Shown: positions 47,196 through 57,494 of the stretch, piece after piece | Layout of the letters: the number at the start of each line of letters is the position of its first letter | Position numbering within the stretch: position 1 is the first letter of the stretch | NCBI GenBank assembly: GCA_030248195.1 | Contig: JASAND010000835.1 | Location: 1 to 64,000 of the forward strand | DNA length: 64,000 nt | From: Trissonchulus latispiculum | Taxonomy: Eukaryota > Nematoda > Enoplea > Enoplida > Ironidae | Reading direction: 5' to 3' | Position numbers and translations under genes: made by a program | Notes under the pieces: model-generated | Databases searched by the model: none | Told to the model about the DNA's origin: nothing | The model's input: the letters and a program-made list of their open reading frames with translations, nothing else

Positions 47196-49949
47196 CTGCC
47201 GGCCTGGGAAGCTAGGTACGGGAGAAACTCCACACTTCCCTTCAAAACTTTCTTCAATAAGTGTTGCATAAGGAACTGTAAAACTTGCCCAATTGTAGAG
47301 GAAGGGTGCTTATTTACTGGAGCCTACAATAATAAGAGATATGCAATATAGTCAGCTTACAACGAGCATGAACTGTTATGTGACAGTAGAAAAGTAGTTT
47401 ATCTATTAACATGTCTGGATTGTGGAATACAGTACATCGGAGAAACAGGACGTAAGTTACGGAAAAGAATAGGAGAACACAGAAGGAATATTAATAATAA
47501 AAATACAGGATGCAAATTCCTGTATGAGCATTTTATATCGGGTATATGTAAAAACGGATTTAAAGTAAGTATTGTTGAGAAACTAGAAGACAACCCAGAC
47601 CAAAGCAAGGAACTACATGCAAGGTTAAATAGGGAAGCTTTCTGGATAAAGAAACTTAAAACTAAGTATCCCTATGGACTTAATGATAAATTATCAGGAG
47701 AAAATTATAACTATTCGGTACTTAGTAATATGCTTCCATCTAAATCTAGAAACCGTAGACGTAGTAGAGGTAAACACTTACCTTCTAGTCAACGAGATAA
47801 GGGATTTGATCCGGGTATATTTGTATCTAATATGCATCTATCCTATAACACAGATACCTTCACTAATAGAAGAAGGTTGGTCACGTCTTTACGTAGACTT
47901 GATAATGCTAGTTTAAGTAAACTATACTTACACCTAGCGGATAGGAAAATGCATTTATAGGATTTCCTGGCCTTTGATGGAAACTACAAGACAAAAGTGT
48001 TAAGGAAAATAAAAGGGATTCGAACAAACATATGCTCATTTTAGATTATTGTAAACCCTTTGATAAAATTAATTTTAGAAGCGTATTTAGAAATCAAGCG
48101 CTACTTAACTTTTGGCCTGAAGCAGAAAGAAATCGCGCTAACCCAAAAGTGGTATATCAATACGATAAGCCATGTGCTAACGAGTTCTGCTTTAATTATA
48201 GACAAACGGTCGCCAATGTGTTATTGGATAGTGACTTGAATAACCCCATCAAGGAATGTCAATGTAGTGGGTCGCCTTTTGTGGACCCCTATCACAAACA
48301 TATCGTAACTGGAAATACTAATTTTATTGATGATATGGAAATCAGGGAGATTATCAATAGGGGTACCAAGTATAGGCCTCGCACAATATCTACTAAGGAA
48401 GAAGTCATCAACAATATATTTAAGGGTGTGGATAGCTATGTTGATAAGCTTCCTGACAAATTCAATCTAAATGAAATTTCTGAATGGAAAAAGTGTATTA
48501 AAATTGCGTTTAAAAATAAAGTCGATAATTTAAACGATTCTATTTTTAGAGGGTCCAATCAAAGTAAAAACAAGAGTAAAATTAAACACTATATGAATGC
48601 AATTAAGGAAAATTTCGTTATTACCGTTGTGGATAAAGCAGCCGGAAATTACGCATTCATATGTAAAAAATTTTATTTGGACTGTATTATCAAGGAACTT
48701 AAAACCCAACAAAATGGAAGCCCTACTTATGAACTCACTAATAGGGAACATACTAGTGTAATTAGGGATATTACAAGGGATTCTGCCTATCTTAAAGTTA
48801 ACGTGGACATTGAAAATCAATGTCTACCTTTCATTCAAATTATACCTAAGTTTCATAAGAAGCCAACTGGTTTTAGAACTATTATTGCTGGAGCTAACCC
48901 GGGACTGCACCAATAAAGTTTAAGAATAGCAACTGAATAGCAGAAGGTTAACTACCGATTTCCCATTCAAAAATTGAACTTAGCCTTCTGCTATTCCGTA
49001 GCTATTCTTAAACTTTTTTGGTGCAGTCCAGTGTTAGTGTTGCACTAAGCCAATGTCAAAAAGTTTAGGTGCTGCATTTAAATTAGTGCAGACTAGACAG
49101 AAACAGTATTGCAATGCTATTAAGCGTAATTCTCATTTCATTAATGCTTATTGGATAATTGATAGCTCCAAGGAAATTTTAAATTGTCTTAATAAAATTA
49201 ATCTTACGTCGCAGGCTAAAAGTATTTCTACTTATGATTTTGGTAAACTTTATACTAGCCTACGTCATGAAGACATTTTGAAAGAAATTAAGCCACTTAT
49301 AGAGTTATCTTTCGGGCATGGAACAAGGGCAATGGTCATTAATAGAACCTATGCAAGATGGACTAACGCAGCTAATCCTACTGCTAAGGATGCGCAATAT
49401 GTATTTTCTATGTTAAAATTTGTCATTGATAATGCTTATCTTCAGGTTGGAAATTTAGTTTTTAGACAGATAATTGGGATACCTATGGGAACTAATGCTG
49501 GACCCTATATTGCAGACTTGCTACTTCATGCATATGAATTTAATTTTGTCAAGAAATGTGTATTAAAGGAAAAGGACTGGACTAAGTTAAACCGATTGAG
49601 AAAAATGTTTAGGTACATTGATGATATTACAGCAACGGACGACGATGGTGAATTTGATAACACTAGAAAAAGTTAATATTAACAACAACTCGGCTAACGT
49701 GCTGGATATTAATATTACAATGGAAAACGGGAAGTTAATACTAAAGTCTACGACAAAAGGGATGACTTCGACTTTAAGGTAGTATGCTTGCCGGATTTGA
49801 CAGGAAATATTTCAGAGAGTTGTTGCTATAACGTGTATCTTAATGAACTTAATAGATACCATGAACGTTTCACTTGTCTTGAGGACTTTAGAACCAGGGT
49901 ATCTAAACTAAATGCACAATTGCTTTCTAAAGGATACTCCAAACGTTAA
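47196..49949 (+). pseudogene. Penelope-like retroelement, GIY-YIG domain upstream of RT (Naiad/Chlamys-like), decayed
   Basis: The upstream part (about 47220-47960, one frame) has a cysteine cluster (CCIRNCKTCPIVEEGC), a TAG stop at 47349, then a GIY-YIG nuclease: VVYLLTC, QYIGETGRKLRKRIGEH, REAFWIKKLKT and YPYGLN, with the family Arg and Glu present. The RT follows in other frames: N-terminal region 48032-48915; fingers and palm 49053-49676 with STYDFGKLYTS (motif A), GIPMGTNAGPYIADLLLH (motif B) and FRYIDDI (motif C); and thumb 49746-49949 with YDKRDDFDF, ending in TAA. A GIY-YIG domain before the RT is the permuted order known from Naiad/Chlamys Penelope-like elements; canonical ones have it after. 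Frameshifts near 47960-48030, 49045, 49655 and 49740 and a 128-bp insertion make it dead. The 3' UTR probably extends past 50000. Confidence 0.85.
48902..49029. mobile_element. 128-bp palindromic MITE inside the Penelope-like RT
   Basis: GGACTGCACC at 48902-48911 and GGTGCAGTCC at 49020-49029 start arms that remain complementary for about 50 bp (AAGTTTAAGAATAGC, GAATAGCAGAAGG). The RT reading frame breaks exactly at its left edge (after GFRTIIAGANP) and resumes past its right edge. The inverted match extends a few bases into the flanks (CTAAC), so the exact border and duplication are unclear. Confidence 0.8.
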
Positions 49950-51779
49950 CTCAAATTCTATCTCGGAAAGTTCTTGAGTACCTGTTATTATTGGTTGTAG
50001 CTCCGTGCTCGTTTATTTTTCTGTTTATATTTAACTTTGCTTTATTCTTTATTCTTTTAGAATTTTCGTTCAACCCACTACATTTCAACTTATCAACAGT
50101 TATCGCAGCACTGGTCTGGCCTACTTAGCTACCGGCGTACCCCCCGTTTGTCTAGACAAGCGACCGCCGGACGTGGGTGGGGACACGTGGGGCATGGAAA
50201 GGCTAATACCCGCTTCTTTTTATTTCAAGGTTGAGCACCCTAACCCCGGCTAAGTCCTACCCTAATTTTAAGGAAAGTATTCATTTTATTCTTTTCTTGG
50301 GGCCCTAATTTACTGTATATTTCAAGTTCAACTTTTAATGGGTAGGGTCGGGTAGACCATAATTATTACGTACTATTGTTGCAATATTATGGAATTGTCA
50401 TACGTTCTAGATTTTACAATGTTTATGCTAAGACCTAATTCCTGGTTGATGCTGGCGGGGCTTATCTACCAGTCCAACATATCGAATACTTAGAGTTTAC
50501 CGATAATTATAATATTTTGTTTAATTCTCTTAAAAATTAATTTTTGTTTCACAAAAAATAGGAACATTTTGAGCCATTGCTCTCTGTTCTGCAGAGGTGC
50601 TGAGCCCATGCATACCGCTAACGGCCTCCATTTCGCAATTGTGTACCTAGCAAATAAAGACCCTGCCTGCTGTCACATTCTTTCCTCTCAAAATCGGGCC
50701 CTGCAAACGTACATAACATACAAAAGAGTCCGAGCTGGCTCCAGTTGGTCCCGCGCCGTGCTCGTTTAGGAACTGGCTGGGTAAGAGGTCAGGTTTCATA
50801 CATTGAGGGCAACACTTTTGATATGCTGTTATGTACTCTTGATATTTTCTTAATGTTAAAGGTTAATGGAGATGCTATATTTATTAAAGATGTCCAAGTT
50901 GGCGCAAATAATATGAATGAGAAGGTAAATGCCTTCTAAAAGTGATTGGAGGAAAAAGCAACAACATAACATATATACCTATTAGCATTTTCATTGACAA
51001 CTGAAGAAATTCTAATGTAAAATGTGTGAGATTAAAAACACAATACAATATCTACATTGTCTATATTTACATAATGAATTATTTTCATGAATTTTTGGTA
51101 AAACGTAGGTTTGAAAAGTCTGTTCTGAGGAACTTCCGGCAGAATTCCTGCATATACATACCTGATCTTTCTTACAGCAGCACAATTCCAGGATAGAAAC
51201 CCAACCTAATATGAAACGAAACTAGGTAGTACCATTTCCTGGGAGTTCACAATCATTTGAATTTTAAATCACCCTCAATAATATGTATATATTTCTTAAA
51301 TTGTACATTAGAGAGTTAACCTGCATGGGTTTCATAGTTTTGACGCAGTTTCATCCAAAAGCCTTACAATGTAATCCAAGCCAACTCAATTTTATTAAGT
51401 CATCTCTGAAATTGGAAAACAGAAAAACTATCTACATAAGCCATAACTCAAGATAAAATTGAATTTTTACGACAGACCTTTGGAAGACATATTCTGCATG
51501 GAGTTTTATCGATGTTTTGCATAGGTACTTGGAATTAAGTATAATTGTATATATTAGATTTAATTGGCATAATTTTAATAGAAAGAATTTAATGCATTAT
51601 AACAGAAAATTAAAAATAGTAATACATATGTGTGAATAAGCTGTGAACGAATTTACTGAAATCTTATTTTTAACACGAATTCTTTTTGTAATTTCACATC
51701 ACATCTGTCTGCCTTGTTATTACGCAATTACGCCCTTATTATTGCCATCTATCCATGCGATGGCAGGGGTGGTAGGCAT
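49950..51779. other. Possible 3' region of the Penelope-like element, then no gene
   Basis: 50000-50560 may be the element's 3' UTR. I looked for a hammerhead ribozyme core, known from some Penelope-like elements, and did not find one. A TATGTACTCTTGATA end motif occurs at about 50831-50845. The rest is AT-rich without a recognised gene. Confidence 0.35.
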
Positions 51780-52070
51780 GTACATATGGTGAGGAAGGTA
51801 CATGAGCTCCATCAGGTACCTACCCTACTACAGTGTCCGAGAGCTCCATCAGGTACCTACATTGTCCGAAAATGTATGCACAGTTGGCATGTGTGCAGTT
51901 CCCCCGTTTTTCATATTAAACCCCTGCCTAGATATATATGTGTATAGTGTGTGCAGTCACGCCCACCCCTCCCCCTCCGTTTTTCATATTAAATCCCTGC
52001 CTAGATATATATATATATATATGTGTACAGTGTGAGCGGTCACACCCACCCCCCCCCCCCCCGTTTTTCA
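51780..52070. repeat. Minisatellite, ~75-90 bp unit
   Basis: CCGTTTTTCATATTAAA followed by CCTGCCTAGATATATATG and GTGTGxGCxGTCACxCCCACCC recurs two to three times between 51901 and 52070, with length changes in the TA and C tracts. Before it, a short GAGCTCCATCAGGTACCTAC motif is duplicated (about 51804 and 51841). Confidence 0.7.
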
Positions 52071-52109
52071 TATATACTTCATATACTCCTGCCTAGATAT
52101 ATATGTATG

Positions 52110-52340
52110 TATATGTATGAGTGGTGCCTGAACAGTGCCTAGGTATGCATGTATATATGTGTGTATAATGTAAGTGGTACCTGAACGGTGCCTAGGCGCT
52201 GGCGGGTGTATGTGTGTATGAACAGAGGGAACGGTGCATAGGCTCTGGCGGGTGTGTGTGTATGTATAGGGGGAACGGTGCCTAGGCTCTGGCGGGGTAT
52301 GTGTGTATGTGTAGGGGGAAACAGTGTCTAGGCTCCACCA
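52110..52340. repeat. Minisatellite, ~50 bp unit
   Basis: Four to five copies of a unit containing GGTGCCTAGGCTCTGGCGGG, then GTATGTGTGTATG and AGGGGGAAC. The threonine/proline-rich open frame on the - strand results from the repeat. Confidence 0.75.
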
Positions 52341-52352
52341 CACCACCACCAA

Positions 52353-53179
52353 ACAGTTTTATCGTTAAGTTTGATGGTCCTAAGGTATTAATAAAAGCAC
52401 TGCCAAATTTTAGTCCATTTTAAATAAAATTAGAGGCATATATTCAACAAAATTTTGCATCTTCGGGTTTACTTTGATTGCTAAATTGCAACAATTAGTT
52501 ACATAAAGTAACGTTGATATAGCGCAACGTTTGAGATATTATCAACCATACCGTCTGAACTATTGGCTGATAGTATATGTGACACGTGCACTAAAACTAA
52601 CGACTTCTTCGTTTTCATAAACTGATTACTCAATCTTGTGGTAGTTTTTGTGTGAAAATAAATTGAACACTGCTTCTATTATAAATCTTGAGTTACTATT
52701 GATTCCTCCTAACGTGTTTTTGGACCAGTTTACTTAACTTTACTAACAAGCAAAAACTGCAGAGCTATAAACTTACCTTTGTAGCAATTGATGAAATCTT
52801 TCTGCAGATTTGAACAGAACAAAATTCAGCGCAATGGACAAGGGAAAGGCAGTAAAAATGTCATTTTGTGAAGCAATTTACATAACAGCTTCAAATTCAA
52901 GAGTTCCATTTACCCCATGAGTGAGCTCGAGTTGAAGCTAAAATTCATAAAAATGAAACCAATCAGCGTAGACAAGAGAAAGGAAAATCCAAATATTTCT
53001 ACAGATATCTGAGCCTCTCTCTAGTAATTGAAAAATTAATTACTATTATTAGGCACTCCATTATTCAGTTGGGTTAAAGTAATTTCTTTAATGATATTGT
53101 TTGAATTACAAAAAACTTAACAGACTAAAGACGTCTCAAAATGGTCTAAGAGAAACAGAACTTTTAGCAAAAGAATACC
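52353..53179. other. No gene seen
   Basis: AT-rich intergenic sequence. No recognisable feature. Confidence 0.45.
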
Positions 53180-53925
53180 ATGCTACTATAACTTCTACAC
53201 ACAACGGGTTTCCCCATTTTGCACCCTGGCCGGTTGATTGGTTCTACGGTTGGCTGGGGTGGGTTTTGCTGGCATGGATTTGCTCCAGCTGTACTGTGTA
53301 TTTTGGCGGTGGTGGGTGGTTGGTTCTGGTTGGTTGTTCTGGCCTGGGTCCCAGTGCTATCTCGCTTACCGGGAGCTCTAGCCCTCTAGCGGGCGGGTCC
53401 CCGGGGCACGGGTGGGGTCCCAGTGGTGATTAACTTCGGGTTACTGGTTCTATTAGCCAGAGGTGAACGACCTGGCAATCGGATTCAGAACTTCGTTTTC
53501 GGGTTTTGGGGTTGTATGGATGCTGCTGGTATTGGCCTGGGGCCAGTTATGGCGTTGGTGCTTGGGTGGCCATTTGTGGTGCTTTGAAGATTGGACATTG
53601 ACCGTTTTCTCCGGCGTCTGGCTCACTGTTCCCTCGTTTCCGGTTGTGTTTTCTTATATGGTTGCTTGTTGTTCTGCTATATCAAATAGAGTTTGGGTGG
53701 GAGTTTGTGCTTTGCTATTGGGTTATGTCTGGGTGTGGGGAGCCGGTTAAAATTTGGGTTAAACTTTGGAATAATACTTCTTTGCGTAGGGGGTTTCGGA
53801 TTTTGGGGTTTTCATTGAGGTGGGTGCTCGCTACCTTGGCTAGGCCATTGTACGGTACTATGTTATTCTTTTTCAGTTTCATATTTGCTATGGGGTTGTT
53901 ACCTTTTTGGGGTTAAGTGAATATA
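53180..53925 (-). other. Strongly G/T-skewed segment; possible decayed Pro-rich gag-like ORF on - strand
   Basis: The + strand is rich in GGTTGG, TGGGGT and GGTTTTGG and poor in C and A, unlike anything else in the window. On the - strand, pieces of frames read as Pro/Asn/Gln/Lys-rich (for example PKPPTQRSIIPKFNPNF and PEQPTRTNHPPPPK) with several stops. This would fit a disordered ORF1/gag of a LINE or similar element. It lies beyond the truncated 3' side of the adjacent LINE, so it is not that copy's ORF1. Identity uncertain. Confidence 0.3.
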
Positions 53926-54009
53926 TTTTTCAAAATATTCCGTCCGAGGTTTCGGAATCTTTGCCGCAGGTTCCGGAGTCCTGTGTATATATCTTTGGAT
54001 ATGGATCTT

Positions 54010-55440
54010 TCCCAATATCTTTAGCTGGCATTAATTAAATCTAACAAGTACCTTTTTGCTTTTGGGCCAAACTGCTTCAGCATTTCATTTGATATATCCC
54101 AAGTTTTTTCTTCGACTTCAGCTTACGGATCTCAGCCTGCAACTCCTGCATTAGAAAGTCATCACCCATACAGCCTTCCCCGATGTCCCCATAGTCAATT
54201 CTCCTCCATAATTCAGCCATCTCTCTAATATGTCCTCCACTACTATCCTTGCCAGCACCCGAGAAATGTTTCAACAGTACATTTGCCCTTGCATAACCAG
54301 AGTACACTTTGCGCCCAACCACCTCAGTCAGCGGAGCCTGCTGAGCAGCAGTAGCCTTAGACGACATTCTCCTCAGGACTCTCCAAGGAGTGGTCCTTTG
54401 ACTTAATAGTGAGATTTCTAAGGAATCCGCGCCATTGCTGAATTCTTTCCTCTCGAATGACCTTTTGGGCTTTGGAGTAGAGAGGACGAAGAGCTCACAA
54501 GTTAGTAGCAGTAGGCCACCGCTTGCACAGTCGAAACGCTCGCCTACGCTTAGCCACCTGTGTATTACATTGCTGGGATAACTTGATGTTTGTCAACACT
54601 TTTCTTTGCGCTCTAGGAATCTATCTTCTTGCAGCTTTTAAAGCCAGTTCAACCAAAACCCCATAGCTGCGTTCGATGCCCCCAGAGACAACTTTCCGAT
54701 CTATCAAGCATTTTAGAAAGCAGCTGTATTTTTTCTAATTTGCCTTATGATGAACCCACCGCTTCTTGGCTGGAGGTGAATGTCATTCCTTAGAAATATC
54801 CAGCATATCGGGCAGTGATCAGTTCCCATAGGATTGAATGTGCGGGCAGTCTTATCTGGTAAAAGATCGTCGGTCAAGAACACCAGATCAAGTGTAGTGC
54901 CTCCGATGGTGGTAGTCATTCTATTTCTTTCCTGAAGAAGAACGAGGGGCTTATCAATGCGAGAGAACCAATCCACGCAATCTCGCCCAGCATTTTGGAT
55001 GTGGCACTGCTCCAGGTTAGCTGATGCGCATTGAAGTCTCCACCTATAAGTAGTTTATTGGCTGACAAGGAGCTTAGATAAGGGAAGATAACAGGCCAGG
55101 AGGGACATATATATTTCCCACGCCGACCACATCTCGTCCAACGCAGACTTCAACGAACAACTTCTCACAGTCATGGTCATCAGCTTGCAACTCCCAGGGT
55201 ATGGTAATCTTGCCTGCCGCCAGATCTGCTTTTGACCAGTGTCATCAGATCTCCATCCCTCCGCTCACCTTCCCGATCATACCGAAACTGAGTATAGCCC
55301 GGGAATCCCACATCACTGTCATCTCTCAACCACGTCTCCTGGACCAACACTATGTTCGGCTGCTGTACCCTTAACTCCTCCTTAAAATCACCCAGTTTTC
55401 ATAACAACCCACGTGCATTCGAAACCATCACCTTTAACGG
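54010..55440 (-). pseudogene. LINE ORF2 fragment: APE-type endonuclease, linker and RT start
   Basis: Read on the - strand from 55440: the endonuclease start VMVSNARGLL, then NIVLVQETWLRD (catalytic Glu), PGYTQFRYDREGERRDGD, GGDFNAHQLTWSS, TTLDLVFLTDD and GTDHCPI (catalytic His). These are the conserved blocks of AP-like LINE endonucleases. A linker with FRLCKRWPTATNL-like sequence (about 54700-54370) follows, then the RT start with FLMQELQAEIRKLKSKK and SNEMLKQFGPKAKRYLLD. At least four frameshifts and several stops break it. The RT core and 3' end are missing at about 54010. Clade uncertain; the layout suits the Jockey/CR1/R1 side of LINEs. Confidence 0.82.
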
Positions 55441-57486
55441 GTATTTATTTACCGCGGATCTAACGTAAAAGGTAGATTGCCTCACTTAAAAGCCATATCT
55501 ATCAGGAAAGTAAGTTTAATCCACGCATACAAATTCGAAATTCTATATAACTGAACATTTCAATATTGGCTAATGGAAGCAACCAACATGAATTAAGCTA
55601 TAGTCACTGTGCAACTCGAGATGGGAGGAACCACTGCAGTAAACTGGAGGTTGGGGTGAGCTAGGTACTACCGTACGAGCCTTAAACCTCTTGACCGGCT
55701 TGATTCTTATTTAATAAACAATTAATATGGAATGCCCTGGAAGTTAAATTGTCTCTTGACTATAAGGGTTTAGTTCAGCTAAAAAGCAAATATACTGACG
55801 TTTCTAGATTGGTGAATGTAATGATCGGAACTATTGCCACAAACAGACACGACGTTGAACCATAGCAAAGAGATAGAGGAACAATGGTATCCAGAAACCA
55901 ATCTCACCGTCTCTGAAGGAACATTCAGCGCATGTCTCACTCGTTTCCTTTCTTTTCTTGGCATTACACTAGCTCATTGCTTCTTCACTCAAAATAATCG
56001 GCAACATCAACGCGAACTACCGGATCATATCAGAAGATATTAAATATCCTAGTTTTACAATCTGTTAAGTCAATGTATATGCTGTGTTGATGTAATGTCG
56101 TTTGTGCTACAAGTCCCACCTATGGCCCAGCCGGACCAACTCCTCATTTTCAATTCAAAGCCGGCGCCAATGTTATTCAATTCCCTCCCCCCCCTTGTCA
56201 TCAATTAACCGAGATTTAAGGGGCGGCCGCCTAGGTGGGGCTGCCGAGGTACGTCCATCATATAGACGGTGATGGGCAAACTTCCAGCCTTGTTAAGGGG
56301 GGGGGGTCACCGGGTACCAAATTTTATAGTCACCGATTTCGCTCATTTTTGGGTGTGATATACCCCCATATGTGTCCAAAAACAAGACACATTTTTAGAG
56401 TTCAGGGTAAATCCAGTTAACAGATATTGCAGTTCAAATCCCTACAATTTAGTATTTACGCCACTATGCCTCGCTAAGGGATTCGAAGACGTGTACACAT
56501 AGGATGACAAAAGACTACGGTATGGTCAATACATCAAATTGAAGCCACTATCTTGGGCTATTTATTGCTGTGCAAATGGCACTGATACGCCAAGCAACGA
56601 GTGAGAAACGGCGTTTAAACCACTTGATCAAGCTCCTTCCGACTGTCATTTACTTCAAACTTTAATGCGCTTTAACTTTCTCATACTGCTTTGTAGAGAC
56701 TTGGTACAAGAAGATAAAATGTTCAGGACATCGAGAGCTTCAATTTGATATAACATTTGGCTACATTTGAAAAATTTTAAAATTTGCCATTTTTTGACTG
56801 TAGGCCTCCGTCACTGAGCTAACGCAAAAACACCTCATATAGATATTAACACGCTACCTAGTCCAGATTAACATTTTGCCAAACTATAGCTCGTTTGCTC
56901 TTGCACAGCGCTCAAACGTTTGGTTACGCGAAATTTTCCTAACTTTTTTGTTTTCCTATGTTTAGCACATGTCGGGGACACCTTTGGAGGACTATTGTGA
57001 CTGATAGGGAAAGCTTTGCAACAAACGCAACTGTCTTGTTTTGGGGACCTATGGGGACTACAAAATATGTGAAAATGAGAAAAATCGGAGATGGTCGAAA
57101 ATTCGCGACCTCCCCCTTAAACGCATCGGGTTCGGGTACACGTGGAGACAATTATTCAGTGTCAGCATAAACTCCCACGAATTTCTGAAATTGCTACCGT
57201 GCTGAGAGTACTCCTAACCGGTTTAGAAACAACTGGAGTGGGCCGTAGCAGAAAAAATGGATGATAGAGGCCTTAGAACATAAACAGAAACATAGACAGC
57301 CAGAAAATTTCCACCTTGAAGCATTCGTTTCTTTTACCACATTATTGGGAAACGTGTGGGCGGGCACGACTCTGCCACTTGCCAGGTCTGGTGACTGACA
57401 AGATCGGAGATGGTAAAAATCGGTTTGTTTCCGGACTACACACCCAATGTTAAAATTTTTGAAATTTGACCAGTCCAGCTGACATT
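55441..57486. other. No gene recognised; some G- or C-run repeats
   Basis: 55441-56050 may include upstream LINE sequence but no domain is legible. 56185-56330 has C and G runs and a GGGCGGCCGCC patch. The motif TCGGAGATGGT, found near 57085 and 57402, suggests dispersed repeats. No duplication or inverted pair was firm enough to call an element. Confidence 0.35.
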
Positions 57487-57494
57487 CTGGATGG

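Noticed and set aside
47349..47351. In-frame stop in the GIY-YIG region as a recoded selenocysteine
   Set aside because: The codon is TAG rather than TGA, and other frameshifts show the copy is simply decayed.
47674..47916. Open frame overlapping the GIY-YIG C-terminal part
   Set aside because: It is in a different frame from the motif-bearing one and shows no family motif; a shadow.
47000..50560. Hammerhead ribozyme at the ends of the Penelope-like element
   Set aside because: Looked for CTGANGA and GAAA core boxes with a closing stem near both ends on the + strand and found none that fit.
52068..52352. Thr/Pro/His-rich minus-strand frame
   Set aside because: It follows the minisatellite period and has no domain.
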